Assembly: GCA_018267385.1 (NCBI GenBank)
Contig: JAFDYN010000017.1
Span: 1 to 64,000, forward strand
Direction: 5' to 3'
Source of the DNA: Bacteroidota bacterium
GTDB lineage: Bacteria; Bacteroidota; Bacteroidia; Chitinophagales; LD1
Length of the DNA stretch: 64,000 bases
Of this stretch, positions 55,239-63,997 are shown one piece after another. Each line of letters starts with the position of its first letter. The first letter of the stretch is position 1. The notes below the pieces were generated by a model. The model had not been told where the DNA came from, made no database searches, and was given only the letters and a program-made list of their open reading frames with translations. Both the position numbers and the translations under genes were made by a program.

Positions 55239-55290
55239 CGCATCCCGACCTTGGTCGGGAAGGTCCCAAGTTCGAATCTTGGTACCGCGA
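55226..55290 (+). pseudogene. tRNA-Pro-like fragment 3
   Basis: As fragment 2, with an additional C-to-G change in the acceptor strand (TACCGCG). It closes the tandem array. Confidence 0.8.
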
Positions 55291-55300
55291 CAACACAATC

Positions 55301-55334
55301 AAGCGGTTAGATGTAACAATCTATCCGCTTTTTT
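55301..55334 (+). terminator. Terminator after tRNA-like fragment 3
   Basis: AAGCGGTTAGAT / ATCTATCCGCTT (one mismatch) then TTTTTT. Its flanks resemble the island's left-end terminator at 12,811, not those of the two other units. Confidence 0.88.
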
Positions 55335-55336
55335 AT

Positions 55337-55357
55337 TTGCGCAAGTATTGCGCAAGT
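55337..55357. repeat. Relict arm-site pair of another element
   Basis: Two copies of TTGCGCAAGT spaced 11 bp, at the same distance (46 versus 47 bases) from the tRNA end as the island's left pair. This looks like the left end of a second, related element now lost. Confidence 0.5.
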
Positions 55358-55591
55358 AGAACAAAGCGAAAGCCTTGAAGATGCTGCGCGAACATGCGCA
55401 AAGCGGCTGGCCTGAATGATTCCAATGTCATTGCGGTTGCAGAAGGTTCTTCGCGAGAACGAAGCGGTTTGTTGGCAACAGCTTGATGATTCCCGAGACG
55501 TTTGAGGCGGAATAGCACGCGATCCAGATAATTTCCGCACTCCCGGTATGAAATTCTGCGTAAATTCCGTGTCATAAATTTATTCTTAAAG
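55358..55591. other. Gene-free stretch before sterol desaturase-like gene
   Basis: A minus-strand frame spans it but shows no protein-like pattern. No promoter is recognised with confidence. Confidence 0.4.
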
Positions 55592-56833
55592 ATGGATAAC
55601 ATAATCCTGTACGCTATTCCCGCCTTCGTGTTCTTTGTCTTGCTGGAGGCCTATTACGGTTACCGCGCGAAGAAGGATTACTACCGGCTAAACGACACGC
55701 TGACTAATTTGTCCCTGGGCATTGGCAGCCAACTGTCTAGTGTTCTGACAAAAGGCGTGATTTTCGGCTTTTATATTTACATCTATAATCATTTCGCAGT
55801 GCTTAAGCTGCCCAGAACGTTGTGGTCGTTCGCGCTGTGCCTCGTGCTGCTTGACTTCCTGTATTATTGGGCGCACCGCCTGAGCCATGAGATCAACTTT
55901 CTCTGGGGCGCTCATGTGGCCCATCATCAGAGCGAAGAGTACAACCTCTCCGTGGCGCTCCGGCAGTCCTGGCTGCAGAACCTTCTCGTCTCTTTCATCT
56001 TCCTGCCATTGGCCCTCGCTTTCGACCCGCTCACGTTCGGGGCCGCTATAGGAATAGACACGCTGTATCAATTCTGGATCCATACCCGCGTCATTGGCAA
56101 GATGCACCCGTTGGTAGAATATTTCTTCAACACCCCATCCCATCACAGGGTCCACCATGCCGTGAATCCCAAATACATCGACAAGAACCACGCGGGCATT
56201 TTTATCATCTGGGACAGGATGTTCGGCACCTTCCGGGTCGAGGACGCCGCCGAGGAGATCACTTACGGAATCACTACCCAATTCAAAAGCTGGAATCCCG
56301 TGTGGGCCAACCTGCACTACTACGCGGAAATAGGAGAAAAGATGAAACAGATGAAGTGGCGCGACCGCCTGCGCATGGTCTTCGCGCGTCCGGGTTGGCT
56401 GCCGGATTATCTGGGCGGCTTTCAGCCCGTAAAGGAAGTCGACAGGAATGCCTACGAGAAATACGATGCCGACACTACGGGAGGCTTTCGCGCCTACGGC
56501 GCCGTCCAGTTCGCCATAGTACTGGTGGGGCTGTTGGCATATCTCGACGATTTTGCGGCGATGACGACGTTTTACAAGTGGTTCTTCGCTTCCATGATGG
56601 TCATATCCATTTTGATCATAGGCGGCATATTCGAGCGCAGGAAGTGGACAGTCTGGGCTGAGGTCGTCCGCTTGATGCTCGTCCTCGCCACGGTCAACAG
56701 TTTTTATTACTATTGGCATAACGGCTGGCTGCTCAAGATCGAGATCATTTCGCTCGTGTCCTTCGCCGTTTCCATGGTTTGGTTCACAATCTCGGTGTCG
56801 CGCCATGCCCAGGAGCGGGAATGGTCGGCGTAA
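55592..56833 (+). CDS. Sterol desaturase / fatty acid hydroxylase family membrane protein
   Basis: The 413-residue protein has several TM helices and the family's histidine boxes: HRLSH, HVAHH and HHRVHH, which bind a di-iron centre for lipid hydroxylation or ether-lipid cleavage. The C-terminal third adds extra TM helices (AIVLVGLLAYLDDF, MMVISILIIGGIFE), an arrangement seen in alkylglycerol monooxygenase-like relatives. The gene is clearly more GC-rich than its surroundings, and lies just after a relict element end, so it may be acquired. Substrate unknown. Confidence 0.9.
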   Translation: MDNIILYAIPAFVFFVLLEAYYGYRAKKDYYRLNDTLTNLSLGIGSQLSSVLTKGVIFGFYIYIYNHFAVLKLPRTLWSFALCLVLLDFLYYWAHRLSHEINFLWGAHVAHHQSEEYNLSVALRQSWLQNLLVSFIFLPLALAFDPLTFGAAIGIDTLYQFWIHTRVIGKMHPLVEYFFNTPSHHRVHHAVNPKYIDKNHAGIFIIWDRMFGTFRVEDAAEEITYGITTQFKSWNPVWANLHYYAEIGEKMKQMKWRDRLRMVFARPGWLPDYLGGFQPVKEVDRNAYEKYDADTTGGFRAYGAVQFAIVLVGLLAYLDDFAAMTTFYKWFFASMMVISILIIGGIFERRKWTVWAEVVRLMLVLATVNSFYYYWHNGWLLKIEIISLVSFAVSMVWFTISVSRHAQEREWSA

Positions 56834-56881
56834 TCTGCCTGGATTTCTTATCGGTCCTTAGCCTGCATGCAGATGGCGCGA

Positions 56882-57256
56882 TCAGTTTGGGTTAAGGGAA
56901 GACAATCTGCAATAGGCCACTATTAACGCCATCAGCATGATCGCCAAGAGCATCGGCAGCATCTTGTATTCTTTCCTCGCCACATGGACGATCATCCCCG
57001 ATGCCATGACCAAGCAGAAGCCAATGCCCGCCATGGGCGTGAGAACGGGTACCACGCCGGTCAGCCAAGGCAGTATGATGCCGACGCAGCCCGCAAGCTC
57101 CAAGACCCCGAGGATACGGATGGGAGCGACGCTGCCATTGGGCTTGATGTGCCCGTCCGCTACGTGCTTGTCCTTAGTGCCGGTGACCTTCCCGATGCCG
57201 GCCATGAGGAAAAATGCGCAGAGCGCAGTCTGCATGATCCATAACGCTTCATTCAT
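56882..57256 (-). CDS. DoxX-like membrane protein
   Basis: The 124-residue protein has four hydrophobic segments, with IMQTALCAFFLMAGIGKVTG at the N terminus and LGVLELAGCVGIILPWLTG in the middle, the typical DoxX-like signature. Function of the family is poorly defined (redox-linked membrane protein). It is convergent with the desaturase-like gene, and GC-rich like it. Confidence 0.85.
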   Translation of the reverse strand: MNEALWIMQTALCAFFLMAGIGKVTGTKDKHVADGHIKPNGSVAPIRILGVLELAGCVGIILPWLTGVVPVLTPMAGIGFCLVMASGMIVHVARKEYKMLPMLLAIMLMALIVAYCRLSSLNPN

Positions 57257-57336
57257 TTTCTATCCGTGAGTATGGCAACGAAGATAACGAATGCGAAGAT
57301 GGTAGGCTTATATGTGTTTTATTGCTTGGAAATAGG

Positions 57337-57376
57337 AAAAAAATCGGGGCCCCCGCCAAAGACAAACGAGGACCCC
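57337..57376 (-). terminator. Terminator of the SulP-carbonic anhydrase gene
   Basis: On the minus strand GGGGTCCTCG pairs (with G-T pairs) with CGGGGGCCCC, followed by a seven-T run. Confidence 0.75.
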
Positions 57377-57423
57377 TTCCTTTAACCCTGAAACTTCGCT
57401 ACCGGTATAGCCGGTAGGTATAC

Positions 57424-59613
57424 TCAGGCGGCAGCAGGCTGCTGCGCCGCCATATTATCATAAAATGTGACCAGTCCGGTCTCTGTGTCGTAGTATGCGG
57501 CCACGATACCCACCTCTCCACTCCGTATCATATCTGATAGCAGGCTGCTATTGTGCATGATCTCGGTCACGGAGTTTTTTATGTTCTGTATTGTCACCGC
57601 CTTCTCAAATTCAGCTTTGCTGCCGTCTGCCATCGCCTGCATGGTATAGACAGCGGGGCGGATCTTGGCCGTCACATAGCCTATGTTGTCGTGCTTCACA
57701 TTGTGGATAGCGCTGGCCACTGCACCACAGTTGGAGTGACCCATGATCACGATCAGCTTGCTGCCTATTTTGTCGCAGGCCAGCTCCAGGCTGCCTATCA
57801 CTTCTGGTGATACGATATTGCCGGCTATGCGCGTGGACAGGATGTCTCCCAGCCCTGAGTCAAATACTAACTCCGGCGAGGTGCGGGAGTCTATACATCC
57901 GAGCACCACAGCCATAGGATGCTGCTGGTAGGCTGTAGCATCTATCTGCTGGTGAAAGTATCTCGTATTGACACTCTTGCCCGTCACAAATCGGTCGTTG
58001 CCGGAGCGGAGGATGTCGACCACCTCTGACGGAGAGAGCTGTGCCTGGGTTTCTTTATCTACCACGTTTACAAACTGCACATGGTCGGATGCTATGTACT
58101 GATTCTTCAGGCCGATCATATTGAGTGTGATATTCCTTTCCGGTGCCAATACATTTTTGAAGTCGCGCAGTAGCTCCTGCACATCATGGTCTATGTATTC
58201 TGTGCCACTGGCATCGATCACCACTTTACTATCTGATGGGATATTCCATAGGGTATCCTTTATAGATGCTTTATTGAGGAAAGATACCTGGCTGGAGAGC
58301 TCTATGTGGATCGTTTCATTTACATGCTTCACAGTTTCTACGGTGAATGGATTTTTGTAGTTGCTGCGCAGGATAAAGAACACGCTCACAAACATACCTA
58401 TGATGATGCCGGTGAGCAGGTCTGTAAACACAATAGCGGCCACCGTGACCACAAAAGGGATGAACTGATTCCAGCCTTTGTCCAGCATCTCACGGTAGAT
58501 AGCGGGGCGTGTGAGCCTGTAGCCGGTCATGATCAGTACGGCAGCTAGTGACGCGAGCGGTATCACATTGAGAAAAGGTGTCAGCACCAATATACTGAGC
58601 AGTAGCAGCGCGCCATGGAGTACAGTAGAGGCTTTGGTCCGTGCGCCGGCATATACATTCACCGAGCCGCGCACTACCTCTGAGGTGATAGGCAGGCCAC
58701 CGAGGAAGCCAACAACGATATTGCCGATACCTTGTGCTATTAGTTCCTTATTGGGTGGCGACTGGCGCTTCTGTTCGTCCAGGTTGTCCACCGCCTGTAC
58801 ATTGAGCAGGGCCTCTACAGATGCCACTATGGCCAGGATCAGACCTGAGAGCCATACCTGTGGCATGAGAAAGGCAGACAAGACAGGAAAATGCAGGCTT
58901 TCGCGCAGATTGCCTAGCGATACTTTGGGTAGTGTGACGAGGTGGCTCGGCAGTACCGCCATAGATGGATAGAAGGTCTGAAATGCATAGTTTAAGCCGA
59001 TGCCGATGAATACCACTGCAAGGGATGCCGGAAAGAATTTTAGTTTTTTCAGAGGTGTCTTATCCCAATAGATCAGCACCAGCATAGATACGGCGCTGAT
59101 GATAATAGATCCGATAGAGAAATACTTTGTGATAAGCAGGATGTCAGAGAAAGTATTTTCACCATCAGCCTGCAGGAAGCTAAAGTCACCCTCTGCATCG
59201 CGGTCGAAACCTACTGCATGCGGGATCTGCTTCATGATAAGGATAATGCCAATGGCGGCGAGCAGGCCTTTGATAATATTAGAAGGAATATAGCTGGCTA
59301 TGAAGCCGGAGCGCAACAGGCCAAAGCCCAGTTGGAAAATCCCAGCTACCACCACTACTCCCAGAAATACATCAAAATTGCCACCTACGGCAGCCATTGA
59401 TGCTATGACTACGGGTATGAGACCCGCAGCCGGTCCGCTCACGCTGGTGTGTGAGCCACTAATCAGACCGACCACTATACCGCCTACGATGCCTGTCATA
59501 AGACCGGCGATCAAAGGTGCGCCTGACGCCAGTGCGATACCGAGGCAGAGCGGTAGCGCTACTATGAATACAACAATAGCCGAAGGAATATCATTCTTTA
59601 TTTTAGAGAACAT
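57424..59613 (-). CDS. SulP anion transporter fused to beta-carbonic anhydrase
   Basis: The 729-residue protein has a SulP membrane domain (about 1-410, starting IPSAIVVFIVALPLCLGIAL, with SGPAAGL), a short STAS-type domain (about 430-520: VVIDASGTEYIDHDV) and a beta-carbonic anhydrase domain with zinc ligands C573, H626, C629 and the D575/R577 pair (GCIDSRTSPE, GHSNCGAV). It likely imports bicarbonate and converts it to CO2 at the inner membrane. This fusion is known in bacteria. The small gene upstream may be co-transcribed. Confidence 0.95.
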   Translation of the reverse strand: MFSKIKNDIPSAIVVFIVALPLCLGIALASGAPLIAGLMTGIVGGIVVGLISGSHTSVSGPAAGLIPVVIASMAAVGGNFDVFLGVVVVAGIFQLGFGLLRSGFIASYIPSNIIKGLLAAIGIILIMKQIPHAVGFDRDAEGDFSFLQADGENTFSDILLITKYFSIGSIIISAVSMLVLIYWDKTPLKKLKFFPASLAVVFIGIGLNYAFQTFYPSMAVLPSHLVTLPKVSLGNLRESLHFPVLSAFLMPQVWLSGLILAIVASVEALLNVQAVDNLDEQKRQSPPNKELIAQGIGNIVVGFLGGLPITSEVVRGSVNVYAGARTKASTVLHGALLLLSILVLTPFLNVIPLASLAAVLIMTGYRLTRPAIYREMLDKGWNQFIPFVVTVAAIVFTDLLTGIIIGMFVSVFFILRSNYKNPFTVETVKHVNETIHIELSSQVSFLNKASIKDTLWNIPSDSKVVIDASGTEYIDHDVQELLRDFKNVLAPERNITLNMIGLKNQYIASDHVQFVNVVDKETQAQLSPSEVVDILRSGNDRFVTGKSVNTRYFHQQIDATAYQQHPMAVVLGCIDSRTSPELVFDSGLGDILSTRIAGNIVSPEVIGSLELACDKIGSKLIVIMGHSNCGAVASAIHNVKHDNIGYVTAKIRPAVYTMQAMADGSKAEFEKAVTIQNIKNSVTEIMHNSSLLSDMIRSGEVGIVAAYYDTETGLVTFYDNMAAQQPAAA

Positions 59614-59719
59614 ACGATTGATTTAAATGGGGTAAAGGAAAATGAAGTGCACCTGGTGCACACGTAGCCTGGCATAGCTATGGTGCTATGTACATCCGGT
59701 CAGATGTAGCTAAAAGAAA

Positions 59720-60040
59720 TTATGCCCTTACCTCGGGAGGCTGGGAGATGGAGTCCAGATATGGGTCATCTATAGAGAGACAGTGCGTAGATACACTGCT
59801 GAATAAGGTCTGATAGATGTCAGATGAGAACGTGAACTCTGTATGCGTAAGATGAAATTGGTCAGCAGATTCTTTACCATACTCCTTGCCATCGGTGCTG
59901 TCATCGTTTGAGGAGGAGTCATCCTTATCGGAGTCATTCATGCTGTACATACTCTTGGCAGCCTTGGATACAGAGGTATCCTTGACCACGGTACCTACGA
60001 GTACCACGAAGAGCATTACTATAGCTATGACTTTTTTCAC
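59720..60040 (-). CDS. Small membrane-anchored or secreted protein of unknown function
   Basis: GTG at 60,040 is preferred (KKVIAIVMLFVVLVGTVV as signal or anchor); an ATG at 60,079 adds 13 residues that overlap promoter-like sequence. After the hydrophobic segment comes an acidic Ser/Asp-rich stretch (SDKDDSSSNDDSTDGKEYGK) and a short C-terminal part. It lies 106 bases upstream of the SulP gene. Function unknown. Confidence 0.55.
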   Translation of the reverse strand: MKKVIAIVMLFVVLVGTVVKDTSVSKAAKSMYSMNDSDKDDSSSNDDSTDGKEYGKESADQFHLTHTEFTFSSDIYQTLFSSVSTHCLSIDDPYLDSISQPPEVRA

Positions 60041-60111
60041 TTTTGTAAAGATACAGAAATACAGGCCATTAACTTTCAATAAATGTTAATGAGCCGGAAT
60101 TAATATGTGTA

Positions 60112-61875
60112 TTAGTCCTTATTGACAACGGCAATGCCGAGTTCAACTAGTTGCTTCGGATCTACCACCGCCGGCGCATCCATCATCAGGTCCTTGCCAT
60201 TAGATGCCTTAGGGAATGCCATGGAGTCGCGGATCGTTTCGCCACCTGTCATGAGCATGACCCAGCGGTCCAGGCCGAAGGCGCAACCACCGTGAGGCGG
60301 CGCACCATACTTGAATGCATTCAGCATGAAGCCAAACTTGTGATCGATCTCTTCTTCGGAGAGGCCGAGCTTTGCAAAGACCCTGTTCTGCAGGTCGCGC
60401 TGATGGATACGGATAGAGCCGGAAAGAATCTCGTTGCCGTTCATCACCATGTCATATGTCTGTGCACGTACGCGTAGTGGGTCGCTATCAAAGTACTGCA
60501 GGTCCTCCGGATGCGGTGAGCAGAACGGATGGTGCACGAAGTTGATCTCGCCACTTTCTTCGTCCTTCTCAAACAGCGGGAAGTCTACTACCCAGAATAC
60601 GCTCCATGAGCCCGGTGCGATCCAGTTCTGGCGCTTGGCCAGCTCGAGGCGCAGGTCTCCGAGAGACTTGCGCACCTTAGATACCTTCTCAGCGGCGATG
60701 AGGATCATGTCACCTTTCTCGGCGCCACATACCTTGCCTATTTCGCGCAGTTGTTCTTCATTGTAGAATTTATCTACGGATGATTTCACCGTGCCGTCTT
60801 CATTAAAGCGGATATTCACCAGGCCGCTGAGACCGCGGTGAGAGGCTTTGACAAAGTCGGTCAGCTCATCGAGTTGTTTGCGTGTATAGTTGGCGCAGCC
60901 CTTTGCATTCAGCGCAGCTACGAGGCCGCCTGATGCGATGGTATTATTGAAGACCGCAAACTCAGACTGAGGCAGGTTGCCATTCAGCTCTATGATCTTG
61001 CAGTCAAAGCGAAGGTCCGGCTTGTCAGAGCCGTAGAGGCGCATAGCATCGGCAAAGGTGAGGCGCAGGAAATCCGGCAGCTCTACACCATTGGTCTTGC
61101 GGAAGACATGCTTCACCATGCCTTCAAAGTTTTCAAACACGTCATTCTGCTCTACGAAGCTCATCTCACAGTCGAGCTGTGTGAACTCCGGCTGGCGGTC
61201 ACCACGGAAGTCCTCATCACGATAGCACTTCACCACCTGGTAGTAGCGGTCCATGCCGGCTACCATCAGGAGTTGCTTGAGTATCTGCGGCGACTGCGGC
61301 AGCGCGTAGAAAGAACCATTATGCAGACGGGAAGGCACGAGGAAATCGCGCGCACCCTCGGGTGTAGACTTGATCAGGTTGGGTGTTTCCACCTCTATGA
61401 AGCCCTGGTTGTCCAGGTATTCACGCATGGCACGGATCATCGTAGCGCGGGTCACGAGTACGTCCTTCAGGTGGGGACGGCGGATATCGAGGTAGCGGTA
61501 TTTCATGCGCAGCTCCTCGCTGCCGTCACTTTCATTTTCTATGGTGAAAGGCGGTGTCTCAGCTTCGTTCAGGATCGTGAGCGTATCGGCATAGATCTCT
61601 ATCTCGCCGGTCGGGATGTTCGTATTCTTTGAGGTACGCTCTACCACTTTGCCGGTGGCTTGTATCACAAACTCACGGCCCAGCTTGCGCGCCATATCAC
61701 AGAGGGCAGCATTGCTATCAGCATTGAGGGACAACTGAGTGATACCATAGCGGTCGCGCAGGTCTATGAATACGAGGTGGCCGATGTCACGCACTCTCTG
61801 TACCCATCCTGCGAGGGTCACTGTCTCATTCACATTGCTAAGGCGTAGCTCTCCGCAAGTCCTTGTCCTGTACAT
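60112..61875 (-). CDS. aspS: Aspartyl-tRNA synthetase
   Basis: The 587-residue protein has the OB-fold anticodon-binding domain (VTLAGWVQRVRDIGHLVFID), class II motif 1 (MREYLDNQGFIEVETPNL), motif 2 (CYRDEDFRGDRQPEFTQLD), the bacterial insertion domain, and motif 3 (GCAFGLDRWVMLMTG). Full bacterial length. It charges tRNA-Asp (or Asp/Asn if non-discriminating). Backbone housekeeping gene. Confidence 0.98.
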   Translation of the reverse strand: MYRTRTCGELRLSNVNETVTLAGWVQRVRDIGHLVFIDLRDRYGITQLSLNADSNAALCDMARKLGREFVIQATGKVVERTSKNTNIPTGEIEIYADTLTILNEAETPPFTIENESDGSEELRMKYRYLDIRRPHLKDVLVTRATMIRAMREYLDNQGFIEVETPNLIKSTPEGARDFLVPSRLHNGSFYALPQSPQILKQLLMVAGMDRYYQVVKCYRDEDFRGDRQPEFTQLDCEMSFVEQNDVFENFEGMVKHVFRKTNGVELPDFLRLTFADAMRLYGSDKPDLRFDCKIIELNGNLPQSEFAVFNNTIASGGLVAALNAKGCANYTRKQLDELTDFVKASHRGLSGLVNIRFNEDGTVKSSVDKFYNEEQLREIGKVCGAEKGDMILIAAEKVSKVRKSLGDLRLELAKRQNWIAPGSWSVFWVVDFPLFEKDEESGEINFVHHPFCSPHPEDLQYFDSDPLRVRAQTYDMVMNGNEILSGSIRIHQRDLQNRVFAKLGLSEEEIDHKFGFMLNAFKYGAPPHGGCAFGLDRWVMLMTGGETIRDSMAFPKASNGKDLMMDAPAVVDPKQLVELGIAVVNKD

Positions 61876-61982
61876 ATGTATTTATCCGTTTAGAGTGGGC
61901 GAAAGTAACTGAAAATAAGGGAATGTGCCAATGAGATATGTCTCATCAGCAGCGCAGATAGTATACTGCAGAGGGATATGGT

Positions 61983-62885
61983 CTAAGCGTCTCCCTCTTT
62001 GCGGCCCTTAAACTTCCTCGCTATCCAGGCACCTATAGCGCCGATACCCACTATGATAGGTTTGATCAGCTTTAGCAGCACGATACCTACCTTGGCCAGC
62101 AGGCCGGTCTTGGCCAGGATGCCACCTGCTATGAGACCCGCTATGCCATAGGCCGCTACTTTGTCTATACTACTATTAAACTCCTCATATGTATTGCCTT
62201 TCGTAAAGTTGGTAGCCTGTAGCAATGTGCTGTTGTTGGCTTTGATCTCATTGAGCTGGTCGAGGTCACCTATGGCATTGAGCACCAGCACACCCTTGCG
62301 ACCCAGTATGCGGATATTGTAGTTGAGCGTCTCCAGGGAGTCGTCTACGGCTTTGATCTTCTTCGCCCAGTATAGTTTGTGAGTGGAGGCGTCATAAGAC
62401 GGCTGCTCCGCCCAGCCGGTCAGCTCTATGGCACGACTACCCATTTTGACACGCTCGGGGTTTGACTCCTTGATCTGCTCCTGCATTTGCTTTAGCAGTT
62501 CGTCGTATTTGATGTCCTTGGCATCATCATCTTTCACGTGGCCATCCTCCTCGTAGGTCATATCTACCACCCAGCAGCCAGGCAGATATGGGCTGTAGCC
62601 TTCGGGTATCAGCATGCCGAGTGATTCCTGTGGAGGATTGCCCCAAAGGTCGTGGAGTACAAAGGCAGCCTGCTTGCCATCCAGGTACTTGAAGCCCTTT
62701 GGAATATCTACTGATGCTACTGAGCCTATATCTACTTTGCCTGATGTCTGATACTTCAAGGTATCTATCTGTGCCATGAGGTCTTTCAGATTGACAGTAG
62801 TATCATCTGCGGCAGGCTTAGGGTCTTTGGCAGCTATGGCCGATAGAGAGATAAACAGGAGAAAAGTCGCGAGAAGCGTCTTCAT
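61983..62885 (-). CDS. DUF2167 membrane protein
   Basis: The 300-residue protein has a signal peptide (MKTLLATFLLFISLSAIAA), a conserved body (HDLWGNPPQESLGMLIPEG, YEEDGHVKDDDA, ELTGWAEQPSYDASTHKLYW, NYNIRILGRKGVLVLNAIG) and C-terminal hydrophobic segments (AAYGIAGLIAGGILAKTG, IVVGIGAIGAWIA is similar). All match DUF2167. Function unknown; transport or envelope stress roles are speculative. Confidence 0.9.
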   Translation of the reverse strand: MKTLLATFLLFISLSAIAAKDPKPAADDTTVNLKDLMAQIDTLKYQTSGKVDIGSVASVDIPKGFKYLDGKQAAFVLHDLWGNPPQESLGMLIPEGYSPYLPGCWVVDMTYEEDGHVKDDDAKDIKYDELLKQMQEQIKESNPERVKMGSRAIELTGWAEQPSYDASTHKLYWAKKIKAVDDSLETLNYNIRILGRKGVLVLNAIGDLDQLNEIKANNSTLLQATNFTKGNTYEEFNSSIDKVAAYGIAGLIAGGILAKTGLLAKVGIVLLKLIKPIIVGIGAIGAWIARKFKGRKEGDA

Positions 62886-62998
62886 GGTAAATGGGGGTTT
62901 AGTTGTGAGGCGGCAAAATAGTAAAATTCACAAATAGATAATACAGGAGGGTAAAGGCACGGTAGAACTTGGTTATATTTAAAATCTAAAACTCCGAT

Positions 62999-63670
62999 AT
63001 GAGCCAAACCGCTACGCAGCCGATAGACTATCTCTCTCCCGATATACCGCCATCCCTGCCGTGGGTCACTGCACCGCTGGTGCGGGCTACCAATGAGACG
63101 CTGAAAGGCTACGGCGCGTTGGTAGCGGAGTATGAAAACTATCCGATCGAGATCGTGCAGTGGCCGAAGCCCGAGGGGCGCCCGATAGATGCTGGTACAG
63201 GTGATCAGGCCGGCACTAAGAAAGGCATCTTTGAGTTCTGGCGCGAGGGGGACTACTTTTATGGTCGTAATAATGCGGTGAAAGACGAGTACCTGCTGGG
63301 CTGGGCTGTGAACCCCGGCGAGGCCAGCCGCTCCATCATCCGTGAGCGCCCCGCACAGCGCATCCTGCTCTGGCATGCCAACTATCACCCTGATGGCGGG
63401 CAGCTCTTCTATCCGCTGGATGGTACCCCATTTGTGACGCCACTGGCACTGCCGGGAGATGATGTAACGCCGCAGAAGTTTGTCAACTTCTACTTTGACG
63501 GGTCTATGGGGCTATATATACATCCGGGCGTGTGGCACGAGGGTATATTCCCGCTGGAGCCGACGGCCCGTTTCTATGATGCGCAGGGGAGTGTTCACGC
63601 TCGGGTGAGTGTCAACTTCCCGCAGGAGTTTAGAGTCTTTCTGGAGACTGAGCTGAGAGAGCCTCAATAA
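62999..63670 (+). CDS. Ureidoglycolate lyase family (cupin) protein
   Basis: The 223-residue protein matches the AllA-type cupin: VEIVQWPKPEGRP-like start (PIEIVQWPKPEGRPID), IFEFWREGDYFYGRNNA, LLWHANYHPDGGQLF and LYIHPGVWHEGIFPL. It is longer than the usual 160-170 residues because of an N-terminal extension of about 40 residues. Ureidoglycolate lyase releases urea from ureidoglycolate in allantoin use, but no other allantoin genes are visible, so the substrate here is uncertain. Confidence 0.85.
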   Translation: MSQTATQPIDYLSPDIPPSLPWVTAPLVRATNETLKGYGALVAEYENYPIEIVQWPKPEGRPIDAGTGDQAGTKKGIFEFWREGDYFYGRNNAVKDEYLLGWAVNPGEASRSIIRERPAQRILLWHANYHPDGGQLFYPLDGTPFVTPLALPGDDVTPQKFVNFYFDGSMGLYIHPGVWHEGIFPLEPTARFYDAQGSVHARVSVNFPQEFRVFLETELREPQ

Positions 63671-63673
63671 GAA

Positions 63674-63997
63674 ATGGACCTCAGCGATATCGTCTTTCAT
63701 GACCTGCCTGTCACACGGGTTGACTTCCAAATCGCAGATGCGACTATCGTGATAGGCTGTCTACTTTATGACGAAGTAGGCAAGGGCCATATTGCAACGA
63801 CTATCAGCTTTAGAGAGATATCGGCTTTACAATTTGAAGCTATGACTGAAGCACCTGATGAGTGGGATATAGAGATATGCACTGCCCAGATGACTAACCA
63901 GGGTGACAAGGAGCATATCAGCCTTACCTTTCTATTAGGCTTAGGCAAGCCGAGCTGGCAGCTTGAGTTTGACTATAAGACAGTCACTATTACTTGA
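63674..63997 (+). CDS. Conserved small protein of unknown function
   Basis: The 107-residue protein is beta-rich (RVDFQIADATIVIGCLLYDE, HISLTFLLGLGKPSWQLEF) and has no signal peptide. It starts three bases after the ureidoglycolate lyase-like gene and ends three bases before the window end; the two are probably co-transcribed. It resembles immunity-type or hypothetical strand-rich proteins; no family is claimed. Confidence 0.7.
   Translation: MDLSDIVFHDLPVTRVDFQIADATIVIGCLLYDEVGKGHIATTISFREISALQFEAMTEAPDEWDIEICTAQMTNQGDKEHISLTFLLGLGKPSWQLEFDYKTVTIT

Larger units (their letters stand above)
54558..55290 (+). repeat. Tandem units (345-bp period) of tRNA-Pro fragment + terminator + GIY-YIG gene
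   Basis: Unit start points at 54,639 and 54,984 (gene starts), 54,881 and 55,226 (tRNA fragments) all differ by exactly 345 bp. Units are nearly identical in the coding part; terminator loops differ. Confidence 0.9.

Noticed and set aside
55333..55602. 89-codon minus-strand frame
   Set aside because: No domain-like pattern; it covers the terminator and relict repeat.
55688..56806. 372-codon minus-strand frame opposite the desaturase-like gene
   Set aside because: Shadow of a GC-rich gene; the plus strand has clear histidine boxes.
61108..61632. 174-codon plus-strand frame inside aspS
   Set aside because: Antisense shadow of a conserved housekeeping gene.
62882..63388. 168-codon minus-strand frame opposite the ureidoglycolate lyase-like gene
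   Set aside because: Overlaps a recognised cupin gene in antisense and shows no protein-like features.
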